A stretch of DNA of 53,311 bases from Bacteroidota bacterium (GTDB lineage: Bacteria > Bacteroidota > Ignavibacteria > Ignavibacteriales > SURF-24): the NCBI GenBank assembly GCA_030706145.1, contig JAUZPB010000019.1, positions 1 to 53,311 of the forward strand. The letters are read 5' to 3'. Both the position numbers and the translations under genes were made by a program. Positions 1 through 11,078 of the stretch are shown here, piece after piece (position 1 is the first letter of the stretch; the number at the start of each line of letters is the position of its first letter). The notes under the pieces were generated by a model. That model saw nothing but the letters and a program-made list of their open reading frames with translations, was not told the origin of the DNA and did not search any database.

Positions 1-48
1 ATAAGATTTTTGGTGAATAAGTTTTATTTTGAAGCTATGCTTTTTATT

Positions 49-74
49 GCCGCCTTCTTATCAAGGCGGCTTTT
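49..74 (+). terminator. GC-rich hairpin, likely terminator of an upstream gene
   Basis: An 8-bp perfect stem (GCCGCCTT at 49-56, AAGGCGGC at 63-70) with a 6-nt loop is followed by TTTT on the + strand. The orientation suits a + strand gene left of the window. It also lies just past the stop of the minus-strand gene ending at 76, but on that strand it is followed by A-rich sequence, so it would be at best a weak terminator for that gene. Confidence 0.6.
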
Positions 75-75
75 G

Positions 76-2838
76 CTATATTGAGAACCAGTGATTAAGC
101 TTGATCAAGAAAATATTATCCGGATAAACATCATACAATTTCCGCATATCTTTGCCCCAGCTAAACTCTCCATTGTTTTCAAACCCAGTTCGTCCCTGTG
201 ACCAGATAAAATATATTGTTGAACCTGCTTTATATTCATATCGGATTACTAGATTTGAACGAAATTCCTTAAAGTTGAAATCTGGTTTTGATATATCATA
301 ATCAAAAATACCATCGGAATTTTCATCAATAAAATAACTATTGGATTTTTCTTGAAAACAAATTTCCTTGTCTGAAAATCTGTGGAAACGATCGCTATAT
401 TTTTCTGCTCTTGGTTGATTACTGATCTTTTTGAAATTGCTGTATTTCCCAGCTGATACGAAGGGACTTCCATAATATTGAACCGACAATTCCGGAGTTA
501 AATAATATTCCATTCTAAAGGTCAATCCGAGTGTCTTTTGGGTCATCTTCCCCATAAGATAACTATTTGCTGAAGACCAACTTATAGTTTGAATATATTG
601 CAGATCATTTATTGTTGAACTGTAATTAATACTTGCCGACATATTGAATCTATCACTTGTTCTGATAGTTATACCGGGAGCTAAAGAGGTGTATCTTGAG
701 ATCTGATCTTCATAGATTATATCTGTATAGTATAACTCCATGCTGAGTTTCTTTGTCCTGTCAGTCCATATGCCTGAATAAAGTTTCCAGTCCCCTGTAT
801 ATTTTACCGCAGGTCCCCCTCTTAAGACTCTCGTATCAAGGAACGGAAATTCCTGCGAAAGGTTTAACTGTGCTCCCCAAAAATTGTGAAATTGTGAACT
901 GGTCTCTAAAGAATAACCAGTTTGAATATAATTTCCACCAAAATCCCAATCAGAGTGCTGGTTGAAGTAAAGTGAGTAGTTTAGAAAAAGATCTGTCGGA
1001 GTATTAACAACATAACCAATTGCAAAGCGCTGAATTATAAGATCTGCTTGCCTTAAATAGCCAATATCATTTAGCTCTAGTCCAGGTGAGCGAAATGTAA
1101 TGCTTCCTGAAAATCTTAGTCTGCCGTTGCCTTCTTTCCCAAATGAGAACATGCCTCCATATCCGGAAATTGAGGTTCTAAGTGAATCATATTTTAAATG
1201 CTCTGCATCTAGTCTTTGAAAATTGTGTACTGGTGAAATTTGTAAATTCCTTATTGATTGCTGGTCTCCTTTTATGTTACTTAAAGTTGCTTTCAAATTA
1301 AAATAATATGTCTTGTTATCCCATTGGTGTCTTAAATCTACTCCGGCACTGTATGCTGCATTATTTATGAATTTTAGATACTCCTCGGAGAAAAAACGGT
1401 TTACAGCTGTAAGCATTCCTCCCCAAATTGTATTACCTTCATTATATTCTTTCTGAAATCTTCCTACAAAATAATGGGTTAAAGGTTCAGCGGTTTTTTT
1501 AAATTGTGAATTACCAGAACTTATTTCAGCATTTTCTTTAGCTGTTAAACTTGAGATAAACCCTAATGAAATTCCGTTGGATGTTTTTCCTGTCAGCTTC
1601 AGTGCGCTCAATATTGAAGTGCTTTCTGGTATTCTTACAAATTCGCCTGAATTCACTTCTGGAGTATAAGCTGGCTTATGTCCAATCCTTCTTGAATAAA
1701 ACATCTGATCGCCATCACTTATACCAAAATCAAGTATATCTTTTCCTTCAAGAAAAAATGGACGCTTCTCTGAGTAAAAGGTTTCAAAAGAAGTTAAATT
1801 TATTGAGGAGGGATCAGCTTCAACTTGTCCAAAATCGGGATTAATTGTAAAATCCATGGTCAGATTGCTTGAAACTCCTAATTTACCATCTAATCCTGCT
1901 GAAAAACTATTTCGCTTGCCTGTGGCAAATGGATTTCCTTCTTCCTTCTTAAAAGTATTGACTTTACTAACTAAATATGGTAATACCTCAAATTTTACAG
2001 GATCTCCAATACCCTTTATTCCATGAAGTTCCCCGTAAAGATGCACCATGCCTGGCGAGTCTTTGGGAATATACTGCCAATCATCTTCTTCCTGTTTACG
2101 GTTTATCCATCTCCAAACATGAAGCCCCCAGATTTGTTCTTTCTTCTCTGCAAATCTAAGCTGGCTAAATGGTATACACATCTCTGCTGTCCATGCAGAA
2201 TCCTCAAGGGCTACTTTAGCATACCATACTGCATTCCAGTTCATATCCCAGCTTGTCCCATCATTTAGCGGGATAGCATCTAGTTGTATGCCTGCCGCAG
2301 AAATATCAAATTCATATGCTGTCCTATGGTCAAAGTAACTATCTAAGGCAATACCTACTTCATCTCCTCCCATCTCATCACGTCTTGAGGACCTTCGATC
2401 TATTTTCCCAGGCTCTTTATCATAAGCTCTGATAGCTACATAAAGATTTTCTTCATCATATAATATTTTTACTGCCGTTTTTTCTGTAGGACTACTTCCA
2501 CTACGGGGCTCGCGCTGAGTGAAATCACTTTGCCATTCTCCCAAATTCTCCCAACAATTGTCATCTAGTTCCCCATCAATTACAGGCTTGGTATTAATAA
2601 GTTTTTCTGCATTATAAATTCTTTTGGGAATATTGTTTGTGCTTTCCCTTACGTATGATGAATCACTTATTTCATTAGAAAGAATTTTCGGCGTGATTAA
2701 AAACAGTAAAGCCAGAGATGTTAAGATTATACTATGGAGCCTCTTTTGAAAGAATAAATACAAATTATGATCCCCCGTTAATTTAAAAAGCAAATTTTTA
2801 CCTCTGGCAAAGATAGCCTGTTGTTCTTGCTTTATCAA
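76..2838 (-). CDS. CBM9-like/DUF5916 outer-membrane-type protein
   Basis: This 920-aa protein has the layout of the 'carbohydrate binding family 9 domain plus DUF5916' family. A hydrophobic segment at about residues 34-52 (LHSIILTSLALLFLITP) acts as a signal peptide or anchor. A CBM9-like beta-sandwich follows at about 68-250 (PVIDGELDDNCWENL, VKILYDEENLYVAI). The DUF5916 region then runs to the C-terminus and is rich in alternating aromatic strands typical of an outer-membrane barrel. The family is common in Bacteroidota and relatives, and its substrate is unknown; enzymatic activity is not established. The predicted N-terminus carries about 33 charged residues before the hydrophobic stretch, longer than a normal signal peptide, so the true start may be downstream. 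It is divergent from zwf across 151 bp. Confidence 0.8.
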   Translation of the reverse strand: MIKQEQQAIFARGKNLLFKLTGDHNLYLFFQKRLHSIILTSLALLFLITPKILSNEISDSSYVRESTNNIPKRIYNAEKLINTKPVIDGELDDNCWENLGEWQSDFTQREPRSGSSPTEKTAVKILYDEENLYVAIRAYDKEPGKIDRRSSRRDEMGGDEVGIALDSYFDHRTAYEFDISAAGIQLDAIPLNDGTSWDMNWNAVWYAKVALEDSAWTAEMCIPFSQLRFAEKKEQIWGLHVWRWINRKQEEDDWQYIPKDSPGMVHLYGELHGIKGIGDPVKFEVLPYLVSKVNTFKKEEGNPFATGKRNSFSAGLDGKLGVSSNLTMDFTINPDFGQVEADPSSINLTSFETFYSEKRPFFLEGKDILDFGISDGDQMFYSRRIGHKPAYTPEVNSGEFVRIPESTSILSALKLTGKTSNGISLGFISSLTAKENAEISSGNSQFKKTAEPLTHYFVGRFQKEYNEGNTIWGGMLTAVNRFFSEEYLKFINNAAYSAGVDLRHQWDNKTYYFNLKATLSNIKGDQQSIRNLQISPVHNFQRLDAEHLKYDSLRTSISGYGGMFSFGKEGNGRLRFSGSITFRSPGLELNDIGYLRQADLIIQRFAIGYVVNTPTDLFLNYSLYFNQHSDWDFGGNYIQTGYSLETSSQFHNFWGAQLNLSQEFPFLDTRVLRGGPAVKYTGDWKLYSGIWTDRTKKLSMELYYTDIIYEDQISRYTSLAPGITIRTSDRFNMSASINYSSTINDLQYIQTISWSSANSYLMGKMTQKTLGLTFRMEYYLTPELSVQYYGSPFVSAGKYSNFKKISNQPRAEKYSDRFHRFSDKEICFQEKSNSYFIDENSDGIFDYDISKPDFNFKEFRSNLVIRYEYKAGSTIYFIWSQGRTGFENNGEFSWGKDMRKLYDVYPDNIFLIKLNHWFSI

Positions 2839-2989
2839 CCGAAATCCCTTTAATATTAACTATCTATAAAAGGTGATTGTATTTGTCAGTTATTATTTTT
2901 ATAAATATTAATGAGATGATATTTCAGATGAAGTTTTGATGAACTGAATTATTTGATGAATTGAACTAATGATTTGTTAAGTAATATGA

Positions 2990-4543
2990 ATGAATAAAAT
3001 GGAAAAACCTGATAATTGTATTTTGGTGATATTTGGGGCTTCTGGCGATCTTACCTCACGCAAACTAATACCTTCTCTTTTTAGACTTTATAAGCAGGAC
3101 CTTTTGCCTGATAAGTTTGTTGTTCTTGGGGTGGGCAGAACACAGCTAACTGATGATGCATTTCGAGATAGATTTCGTGAAGAACTTTCTTCAATGAAAG
3201 ATGTATCTAAGAATTCAAAAAATCCAAGAGACTTTCTGCGAATGCTTTATTATTGTTCAATTGATACAAAGGACCCTGAGGCATATCACGATGTAAAGGA
3301 CCGGCTCGCCGAATTAGATAAAGAAAAAGAAACTAATGGTAATTATCTTTTTTACCTGGCTACTTCTCCTTCAATGTATAAGATTACGGCAGAAAGTTTG
3401 GGGAAATTTGACCTGCACAAACAGGATACTCAAAATCAAAATACACATAAAAAATATAGAAGGCTAATAGTTGAAAAACCATTTGGCTATGATCTTGATT
3501 CAGCAAAGAAGCTTAATTCAGAACTCCATAATGTATTTGATGAAGAGCAGATATTCAGGATAGATCACTATCTGGGAAAAGAAACAGTTCAAAACCTTTT
3601 TGTTACTAGATTTGCAAATGGTATGTTTGAACCGATATGGAATAGAAATTATATACATCACATTGAAATTACTTCTTGCGAAAGTATTGGAATTGAAAAC
3701 CGGGGAAAGTACTATGAAACTTCCGGAGCACTTAGAGATATGGTGCAGAATCATCTACTGCAATTAGTTAGTCTTGTTGCTATGGAACCTCCTTCTAGTT
3801 TTCAATCTTACTCTGTAAGAAATGAAAAATTAAAGATCTTTGAATCTTTAAGAGCAATAAAAGATGAAGAGGTAGCAAAATACGTAATCCGGGGACAGTA
3901 TGGGGCTTCAAGAATCAGAGGCGAAAACATTTTGGGCTATCGCCAGGAAAGGGATGTATCTAAAGATTCAAGGACAGAAACATATGTTGCTGTGAAGTTT
4001 TTTATTGATAATTGGAGATGGGGTGGAATGCCATTTTACATTAGAACTGGCAAAAGACTTCCTACGACTGTTGCTGAAATTGTCATCCATTTTAAGGCTA
4101 CACCTCATAAGCTCTTTCAGAAAATTGGCATAGATGAGTCTTGTAACCAACTCGTGATTCGTATTCAGCCTGACGAGGGAATCCTCCTTCGCTTCGGTAT
4201 GAAGGTCCCTGGTGCTGGCTTTAATGTTCAGAATGTCAGTATGATTTTTAAGTACTCGGAACTAGCGGATGTTTATCTCCCGGCTGCTTACGAAAGACTG
4301 CTCCTGGATTCTATGCTTGGAGATTCTACTCTTTTTTCAAGAGGAGATTCCGTGATCGAATGCTGGAAATTTGTTGAACCAATTTTAAGAGCTTGGGAAA
4401 ATGACCCATCAATTAAATTATATGGATATCCTGCAGGAACGTGGGGACCAGAGCATGCTGATGACCTTATTGAAGAGAGTGATATGACTTGGCGCTATCC
4501 ATGTAAAAATCTTTCAGACTCGGATAGCTATTGTGAGCTGTAG
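2990..4543 (+). CDS. zwf: Glucose-6-phosphate 1-dehydrogenase
   Basis: The enzyme oxidises glucose 6-phosphate to 6-phosphogluconolactone with NAD(P)+, the cytosolic entry step of the oxidative pentose phosphate pathway. The N-terminal nucleotide-binding motif GASGDLTSRKL is at residues 16-26. The family active-site signature RIDHYLGKE is at about 190-198, with D192, H193 and K197. The C-terminal half contains the expected RTGKRLP and FQKIG segments. At 517 aa it is close to the usual 490-510. The start at 2990 lacks a strong Shine-Dalgarno, and the ATG three codons later is equally possible. No 6-phosphogluconolactonase or gnd gene is adjacent, so it appears to be a single-gene unit. Confidence 0.97.
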   Translation: MNKMEKPDNCILVIFGASGDLTSRKLIPSLFRLYKQDLLPDKFVVLGVGRTQLTDDAFRDRFREELSSMKDVSKNSKNPRDFLRMLYYCSIDTKDPEAYHDVKDRLAELDKEKETNGNYLFYLATSPSMYKITAESLGKFDLHKQDTQNQNTHKKYRRLIVEKPFGYDLDSAKKLNSELHNVFDEEQIFRIDHYLGKETVQNLFVTRFANGMFEPIWNRNYIHHIEITSCESIGIENRGKYYETSGALRDMVQNHLLQLVSLVAMEPPSSFQSYSVRNEKLKIFESLRAIKDEEVAKYVIRGQYGASRIRGENILGYRQERDVSKDSRTETYVAVKFFIDNWRWGGMPFYIRTGKRLPTTVAEIVIHFKATPHKLFQKIGIDESCNQLVIRIQPDEGILLRFGMKVPGAGFNVQNVSMIFKYSELADVYLPAAYERLLLDSMLGDSTLFSRGDSVIECWKFVEPILRAWENDPSIKLYGYPAGTWGPEHADDLIEESDMTWRYPCKNLSDSDSYCEL

Positions 4544-4701
4544 CCTTATATATTTATTAGGATCTGAAAGATAGATGACGTCAAAAAAATAATCCTTCAA
4601 AGCTTAAACTTTTAGGTGTTGAATGTTTCTTCGCTTTTTTTTATCTAATAGGTAAGTTCCGTTGTATAACATTGATAATCATCATTTGAGGAGGAAATAT
4701 T

Positions 4702-4953
4702 ATGAGCAGAAGATCGAACAGTGTTACAGGTTTTTTTACAGGCATTTTATTAGGCGGTGTTGTAGGTGGTATTGTAGCATTGCTTTATACTCCTTTACCA
4801 GGTAAAAAGCTCAGAAAACAGATATCAAGAAAGACTGATGAAATTATTGACGATATGAATGAATACTATCAGGTCGTTGAAGATATGATAAAAGATGGAA
4901 GAAAGAAAGCTGAATCTTTGATTGATGATGCAAGAAAAATAGTAGCAAGCTAA
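4702..4953 (+). CDS. YtxH domain-containing small membrane protein
   Basis: This 83-aa protein has a glycine-rich hydrophobic N-terminal segment (residues 9-31, FFTGILLGGVVGGIVALLY) followed by a basic amphipathic helix (PGKKLRKQI...KTDEIIDDMNEYY). That arrangement defines the YtxH (gas-vesicle-like) family, often induced by general stress and of unknown mechanism. An excellent Shine-Dalgarno, GAGGAGG at 4688-4694, fixes the ATG at 4702. It stands alone, with a strong intrinsic terminator 70 bp downstream. Probably inner-membrane anchored with a cytoplasmic tail. Confidence 0.85.
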   Translation: MSRRSNSVTGFFTGILLGGVVGGIVALLYTPLPGKKLRKQISRKTDEIIDDMNEYYQVVEDMIKDGRKKAESLIDDARKIVAS

Positions 4954-5023
4954 AAAGAGTAGCAAGCTCGAAAATTGCAGGTAATAAATATTAGCTAAAT
5001 AAATGGTACACATGCTAATAAAT

Positions 5024-5087
5024 AATCCCGGTATTAACCTTTCAGGTATAAGCCTTTAAGCTATAGAACCGGGATTGTTTTTTTTTA
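5024..5087 (+). terminator. Intrinsic terminator of the YtxH gene
   Basis: AATCCCGGT (5024-5032) pairs perfectly with ACCGGGATT (5068-5076) and is followed by G and ten T residues (5077-5087). The 35-nt loop can form an imperfect inner stem (TATAAGC/GCTATA). The T-tract runs into the stop codon of the convergent minus-strand hydrolase gene. Confidence 0.85.
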
Positions 5088-6392
5088 AGCTCCACTTTTG
5101 TTGTTGCTAACAAGCTTAAGTGCTTTGGGAATAAATATTCCGTTGTATATTGTTTTTTCGGAATCTTTGTTTGATAGTTCTTTATTATTCATTGTTATTG
5201 CATTTAAGCCAAATGGTTGTGGAATATAGAAACGACTCTTGATTATATTCCAGAGTTCAGCCCTGTTTCCATCATATCCTAAGGCCCACATTCCTACTCC
5301 CTTAAAGCCATGCGATATTGCAAAATCATATTTAAGACTTATACTTTTTTGATTGTCAAACCAAACCTGATGCCAAATCCCATCCTGTGTATACCTGAAC
5401 CAGGGGACCTGAAAACTATTTTGCCAGAGTACTTTGTAGCTGCTACTCTTCTTCATTGCAGCTTCATAAGTAATACTCTCTACATGCTGAAGATTTATTG
5501 ATTGAGGATCTTTTGTTTCTGTCACCCAGTGATTTCCAAAATATGGAACACCAAGAATGAGTTTCTCTGGATTGCTTTCTGTGACCTCTCCATATCCAAA
5601 AAATTCATCTAACACTGTACTCTCAACACTATAGAAACTACCAGTCAGGGAAGCTGAGGGACCTGAAACCAAACTGGTCTGAGGAAAATAATCATAACCC
5701 ATAATGAAAATATAATCGCATGCCTCTGCTAATTGCTTAAAGTTCCAGCCCCCCCAGTTTACTGCTGGACCAGCAAAGGATACCTCTACACCTGGTAACT
5801 CTGAATGCAGATAGTTTGTTAGTCTATGCATAAAATCATTAATTACTGTATTCCGGTCACTTCGCTTTAGCACTTCAAAATCGACATTGACGCCATCTAG
5901 ATTAAATTCTGTAATTGTATTTTTTATATTACTAAAGGCCTTTACTTTTTTTAGACTATCTGTTAGAACTTGGTGTAGCATTGATGAATCGGAGCTAAAT
6001 ACAGTCATTATTATCTTGACACCATTTTTGTGCCCTTCATTTATAACATCACTCCATGGCCAGTTATCAGGATTAGTTATGTTTCCTGCTTCATCAATCT
6101 TAAAATCAAATGCTGCAATATGTGTTAGTAATTCATACCTTATTGTCTTGCGTGCATTCTCATATTGCCAATAGGGAAGATAGCCAAATACAGTAGACGT
6201 TAGATTTGTATTTATTATAGGTGTGTAATGAGTGCTGTCTTTACTATTTTTCTGTGGTATTCCTTTCTTTATGATTGTTCTGCTGGCTAAATGTGAATTG
6301 ATTCCCTTGTTTGCGACTAAACTAATAGAGGTAAACAGTATTATTCCTACGATTATTAAGCTAAATCCTAGACTTAAAAGGATCTTCCTCAT
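5085..6392 (-). CDS. Glycoside hydrolase family 18 (chitinase/YaaH-like) protein
   Basis: This 435-aa protein carries a single TIM-barrel domain of the GH18 class. The catalytic signature DGVNVDFE lies at residues 166-173, with E173 as the expected acid/base and D171 as its partner. Other family landmarks are VFGYLPYWQ (about 68-76), the FIMGYDYF segment and a late VGMWALGYDG segment. Residues 5-26 form a hydrophobic segment, so the enzyme is exported or membrane-anchored facing the periplasm. GH18 members cleave N-acetylglucosamine-containing glycans; whether this one acts on chitin, peptidoglycan or surface glycans cannot be told. The stop overlaps the T-tract of the convergent YtxH terminator. 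Confidence 0.88.
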   Translation of the reverse strand: MRKILLSLGFSLIIVGIILFTSISLVANKGINSHLASRTIIKKGIPQKNSKDSTHYTPIINTNLTSTVFGYLPYWQYENARKTIRYELLTHIAAFDFKIDEAGNITNPDNWPWSDVINEGHKNGVKIIMTVFSSDSSMLHQVLTDSLKKVKAFSNIKNTITEFNLDGVNVDFEVLKRSDRNTVINDFMHRLTNYLHSELPGVEVSFAGPAVNWGGWNFKQLAEACDYIFIMGYDYFPQTSLVSGPSASLTGSFYSVESTVLDEFFGYGEVTESNPEKLILGVPYFGNHWVTETKDPQSINLQHVESITYEAAMKKSSSYKVLWQNSFQVPWFRYTQDGIWHQVWFDNQKSISLKYDFAISHGFKGVGMWALGYDGNRAELWNIIKSRFYIPQPFGLNAITMNNKELSNKDSEKTIYNGIFIPKALKLVSNNKSGA

Positions 6393-6741
6393 CTTCTCCC
6401 TTATTTTTAAATTCTGCTTTTTTTAATGAATATTTGGTCTATATGTTGATTATTTTATAATATAAAATTTTCTAATAAAAATGCAGAAACTTTTATCTAT
6501 GAAAACTTATATATGCAAACTTATCTATCACAATATGTTCTTGTTAAATTAGTTTTCTAAAAACGATCTCTTTTCGCTTTTGGTTTCTCCAATCTTTATA
6601 AAGTAAAAGGATTCTCAGAATCTTATATATGCAAAAATAAAGATCCTATTAACAAAGGATAGGCTAATAAATGTAATTTAGTTTGGCAGAACTGACTATA
6701 CCTGATACAGCCAGTTCTGTGTTAGGTGATACATCTCTGAC
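6393..6741. other. 349-bp non-coding interval between two minus-strand genes
   Basis: AT-rich sequence upstream of the GH18 gene and downstream of the propeller gene. It contains the promoter side of the GH18 gene, two copies of CTTATATATGCAAA (about 6506 and 6623), and a hairpin near 6687-6719. No ORF, RNA gene or mobile sequence was recognised. Confidence 0.5.
6687..6719 (-). terminator. Hairpin downstream of the propeller gene
   Basis: CAGAACTG (6687-6694) and CAGTTCTG (6712-6719) form an 8-bp stem, 22 bp past the stop of the minus-strand gene ending at 6742. There is no clear U-tract on that strand, so this is a weak or factor-assisted terminator, or an mRNA 3'-end stabiliser. Confidence 0.4.
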
Positions 6742-8913
6742 TTATTTCAAAAGAATAAGTTTTTTTACATCAGAAAAACTTTCCGTGCTTAACTTGTACA
6801 GGTAAATTCCACTGCTCAAAGAGTTAGCATCAAACTGAACTTTATATGACCCGGCAGGCTGTTCCTGCTTGACAAGTGTCTTTATTTCTTTCCCCAGTAT
6901 GTCAAATATTTTTAATACGACATTACTTTTTTGCGGTAAATAATAACTTATTGTTGTTACGGGATTAAACGGATTTGGATAATTCTGCAAAAGTAAGAAA
7001 CTACCTGGTATCCTGACTATCTTATCGTTCTTAACTTCTGTTGCAATTCCTGATTCATTAAATGCCGCAAGACCGCGATTTGTACCTATCCATTTATTGT
7101 TAAACTCATCAATTGCAATTGTAATTACATCCTGCCCCGGAAGACCAGTTGATGGTCTGTTATAAAGAGTAAATGTAGTATCATCATATTTTAGCAGTCC
7201 ACTAAACGTTCCAACCCATTTGACACTGCTGCTATCCATGGCTAATGACCTTACATAAGGATCAATAACAGGCGAATTTGAAGGAGTAAATGTCTTCCAG
7301 TTAGTCCCATCAAAAACGGAGACACCATTTAATGTTGCTAGCCATTTTCTGCCCTCTCTGTCAATCATTATAGCTTGTATTGTATTATTTGAAATAGATG
7401 AATTTGATGTATTATAAATTTCCCAGTTTGTTCCATCATATCTGGCTAGACCATCTCCTGTGCCTATCCACATAATTCCACTTGGCTCAGATGTAACCGA
7501 AATTACGCTATCATTTGGAAGCTTCGAGTTTGACTTTGTAAAAATAGACCAATTTGTTCCATCAAATTTTACAAGACCCGCATCCGTTCCAATCCACTTG
7601 ATATCGTTATGATCGATATATATAATATTGACATTTTTATTGGGAAGCACACTATCATAAATGATCCAGTTATTTCCGTCATATCTTGCGATTCCGCCTC
7701 CACGTGTTCCAAACCACTTATTATCCGATTTGTCAAAGGCAATGCTTGTAACATTTTTATTTGGTATTCCTGAATTTGAAGGTATAAAAAGCTCCCATTT
7801 ATTATTATCAAATGTCGCTAGTCCTTCAAGTGTGCCAATCCATTTTTTATTGTTTCTATCTACCTTCACAACATTTACCCAGTTATCAGGCATCCCTGAA
7901 TTTGATGTAACGACTTTTGTCCATGTCGTACCATCGAACTTACCCAAACCGAAATCATTTGTTCCTATCCATTTTGAGCCATCAGAACTAATAAAAATTA
8001 CATTTATTATATTATCAGGAATCTGGGAATTTGCCGTGTTATATATCGTCCAGGTTGATCCGGACAGAATTGCAAGTCCTAAAGACGTTCCAATCCATAA
8101 GTTACCTGTACTGTCAAAATCAATAGAATTGACGGTATTACTTGGTAGCTGTGAATTTGAGGTATTATAGACTGACCAGTTCACCATATCAAATTTTGCA
8201 AGCCCACCTTTTGAAGTTGCTATCCAGACATTACCGCTTTTATCTGTTTTTATGTCAAGGATCGAAAGATCTGGCAGCTGTGAATTATTAGTGTTATAAA
8301 CAGTAAAGCTGTTTCCATCGAATTTTACAAGACCTTTGTCTGAAGTTCCTATCCATTTATTACCTGAATTATCAATTGTGATTTTAGATATGAGTTTTGA
8401 AGGTATCTGAGAGTTTTCCGGATTATAAACTGTCCATATTGTATCAAGAAGCTTTGCAACGCCTCCACCGTTGGTACCTATCCATTTACTTCCATCTTTG
8501 TCTATTGCAACTGATGTTAGCCATGGGAAAGGAATTTTCGAATTGTTTGGATTGTAGGCTTTCCAGGTCTTACCATTAAACTCTCCAAGACCTGCATTTC
8601 GTGTGCCTTGCCAAATGGTTCCGCTTGAATCTATTGCAATTGCAAGTGTGAAGTTCCCAGGAATAGAAGAATTAGATTTGTTGTAAAAAGTGGGCTGAAG
8701 TGTGCTTTTATCTATTACAATAAAACCTCCAATTGTGCCAATATAAAGGTTGTTCTTGTATTGGTTTATGGCCTTTATGTTTCTTCCATTTGTGTAATTT
8801 ACAAACTGAGGGGCAGTTTGCGCCATTAAGTTGTAACTGGAATAATTAAGAAAACAACATAATATAAGTAGAAAAGTATATACCATGCTCTTCATAACAT
8901 GCCTCATTTTCAT
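6742..8913 (-). CDS. Secreted two-component-regulator-type propeller protein with T9SS sorting domain
   Basis: The 723-aa protein begins with a signal peptide (hydrophobic stretch about residues 10-25, then a Gln-rich cleavage area near MAQTAPQ). Residues 45-630 are about fourteen tandem repeats of about 42 aa, each with KWIGT(N/S)xGGLAKFDGxxW followed by YNxxNSxIP. These are the reg_prop/YVTN-like blades that fold into seven-bladed propellers. The last about 80 residues are a type A T9SS C-terminal sorting domain (NYPNPFNPVTTISYYLP, ending in SSGIYLYKLSTES...KKLILLK). Such propellers usually form the sensor half of hybrid histidine kinases. Here there is no membrane segment or kinase, so it is an exported or cell-surface version of unknown ligand. 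The repeats give antisense open frames that are not genes. Confidence 0.9.
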   Translation of the reverse strand: MKMRHVMKSMVYTFLLILCCFLNYSSYNLMAQTAPQFVNYTNGRNIKAINQYKNNLYIGTIGGFIVIDKSTLQPTFYNKSNSSIPGNFTLAIAIDSSGTIWQGTRNAGLGEFNGKTWKAYNPNNSKIPFPWLTSVAIDKDGSKWIGTNGGGVAKLLDTIWTVYNPENSQIPSKLISKITIDNSGNKWIGTSDKGLVKFDGNSFTVYNTNNSQLPDLSILDIKTDKSGNVWIATSKGGLAKFDMVNWSVYNTSNSQLPSNTVNSIDFDSTGNLWIGTSLGLAILSGSTWTIYNTANSQIPDNIINVIFISSDGSKWIGTNDFGLGKFDGTTWTKVVTSNSGMPDNWVNVVKVDRNNKKWIGTLEGLATFDNNKWELFIPSNSGIPNKNVTSIAFDKSDNKWFGTRGGGIARYDGNNWIIYDSVLPNKNVNIIYIDHNDIKWIGTDAGLVKFDGTNWSIFTKSNSKLPNDSVISVTSEPSGIMWIGTGDGLARYDGTNWEIYNTSNSSISNNTIQAIMIDREGRKWLATLNGVSVFDGTNWKTFTPSNSPVIDPYVRSLAMDSSSVKWVGTFSGLLKYDDTTFTLYNRPSTGLPGQDVITIAIDEFNNKWIGTNRGLAAFNESGIATEVKNDKIVRIPGSFLLLQNYPNPFNPVTTISYYLPQKSNVVLKIFDILGKEIKTLVKQEQPAGSYKVQFDANSLSSGIYLYKLSTESFSDVKKLILLK

Positions 8914-9121
8914 TTAATCTATCGTATCTAATACTATACAAAACATCTGTTCATAACATATTACGTAATATCCTGAGCCAGCAGTATACAAAAGGGAAGA
9001 GTGGAGAAGTGGCTTGCTATAAAGTCAAGGTATCGAAAAAACTATGTTCCTGCAATTGCTATTATGTGATTTGGAACAACTTAGCATGGGAATAATTAAG
9101 GAAGGATCTTAGTATGAGAAT

Positions 9122-9154
9122 AAAAAAGCGGAAGAGATCTGTGATCTCTTCCGC
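9122..9154 (-). terminator. Intrinsic terminator of gdhA
   Basis: A perfect 12-bp stem (GCGGAAGAGATC at 9128-9139, GATCTCTTCCGC at 9143-9154) with a 3-nt loop. On the minus strand it is followed by TTTTTT (complement of 9122-9127). It lies 52 bp after the gdhA stop. Confidence 0.93.
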
Positions 9155-9206
9155 CCATTTTTCAATAAAGGCTATATAATCTGTAAAAAGTAAAAAAACT
9201 TTTTAC

Positions 9207-11078
<1,872 letters not shown>

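Noticed and set aside
7661-8170. 169-aa open frame on the + strand
   Set aside because: It lies opposite the repetitive propeller gene; its own repetition simply mirrors the repeats of the sense gene.
6850-8800. Regularly spaced repeats suggesting a CRISPR-like array
   Set aside because: Period is about 126 nt, in frame, and encodes propeller blades; no short identical repeats separated by unique spacers.
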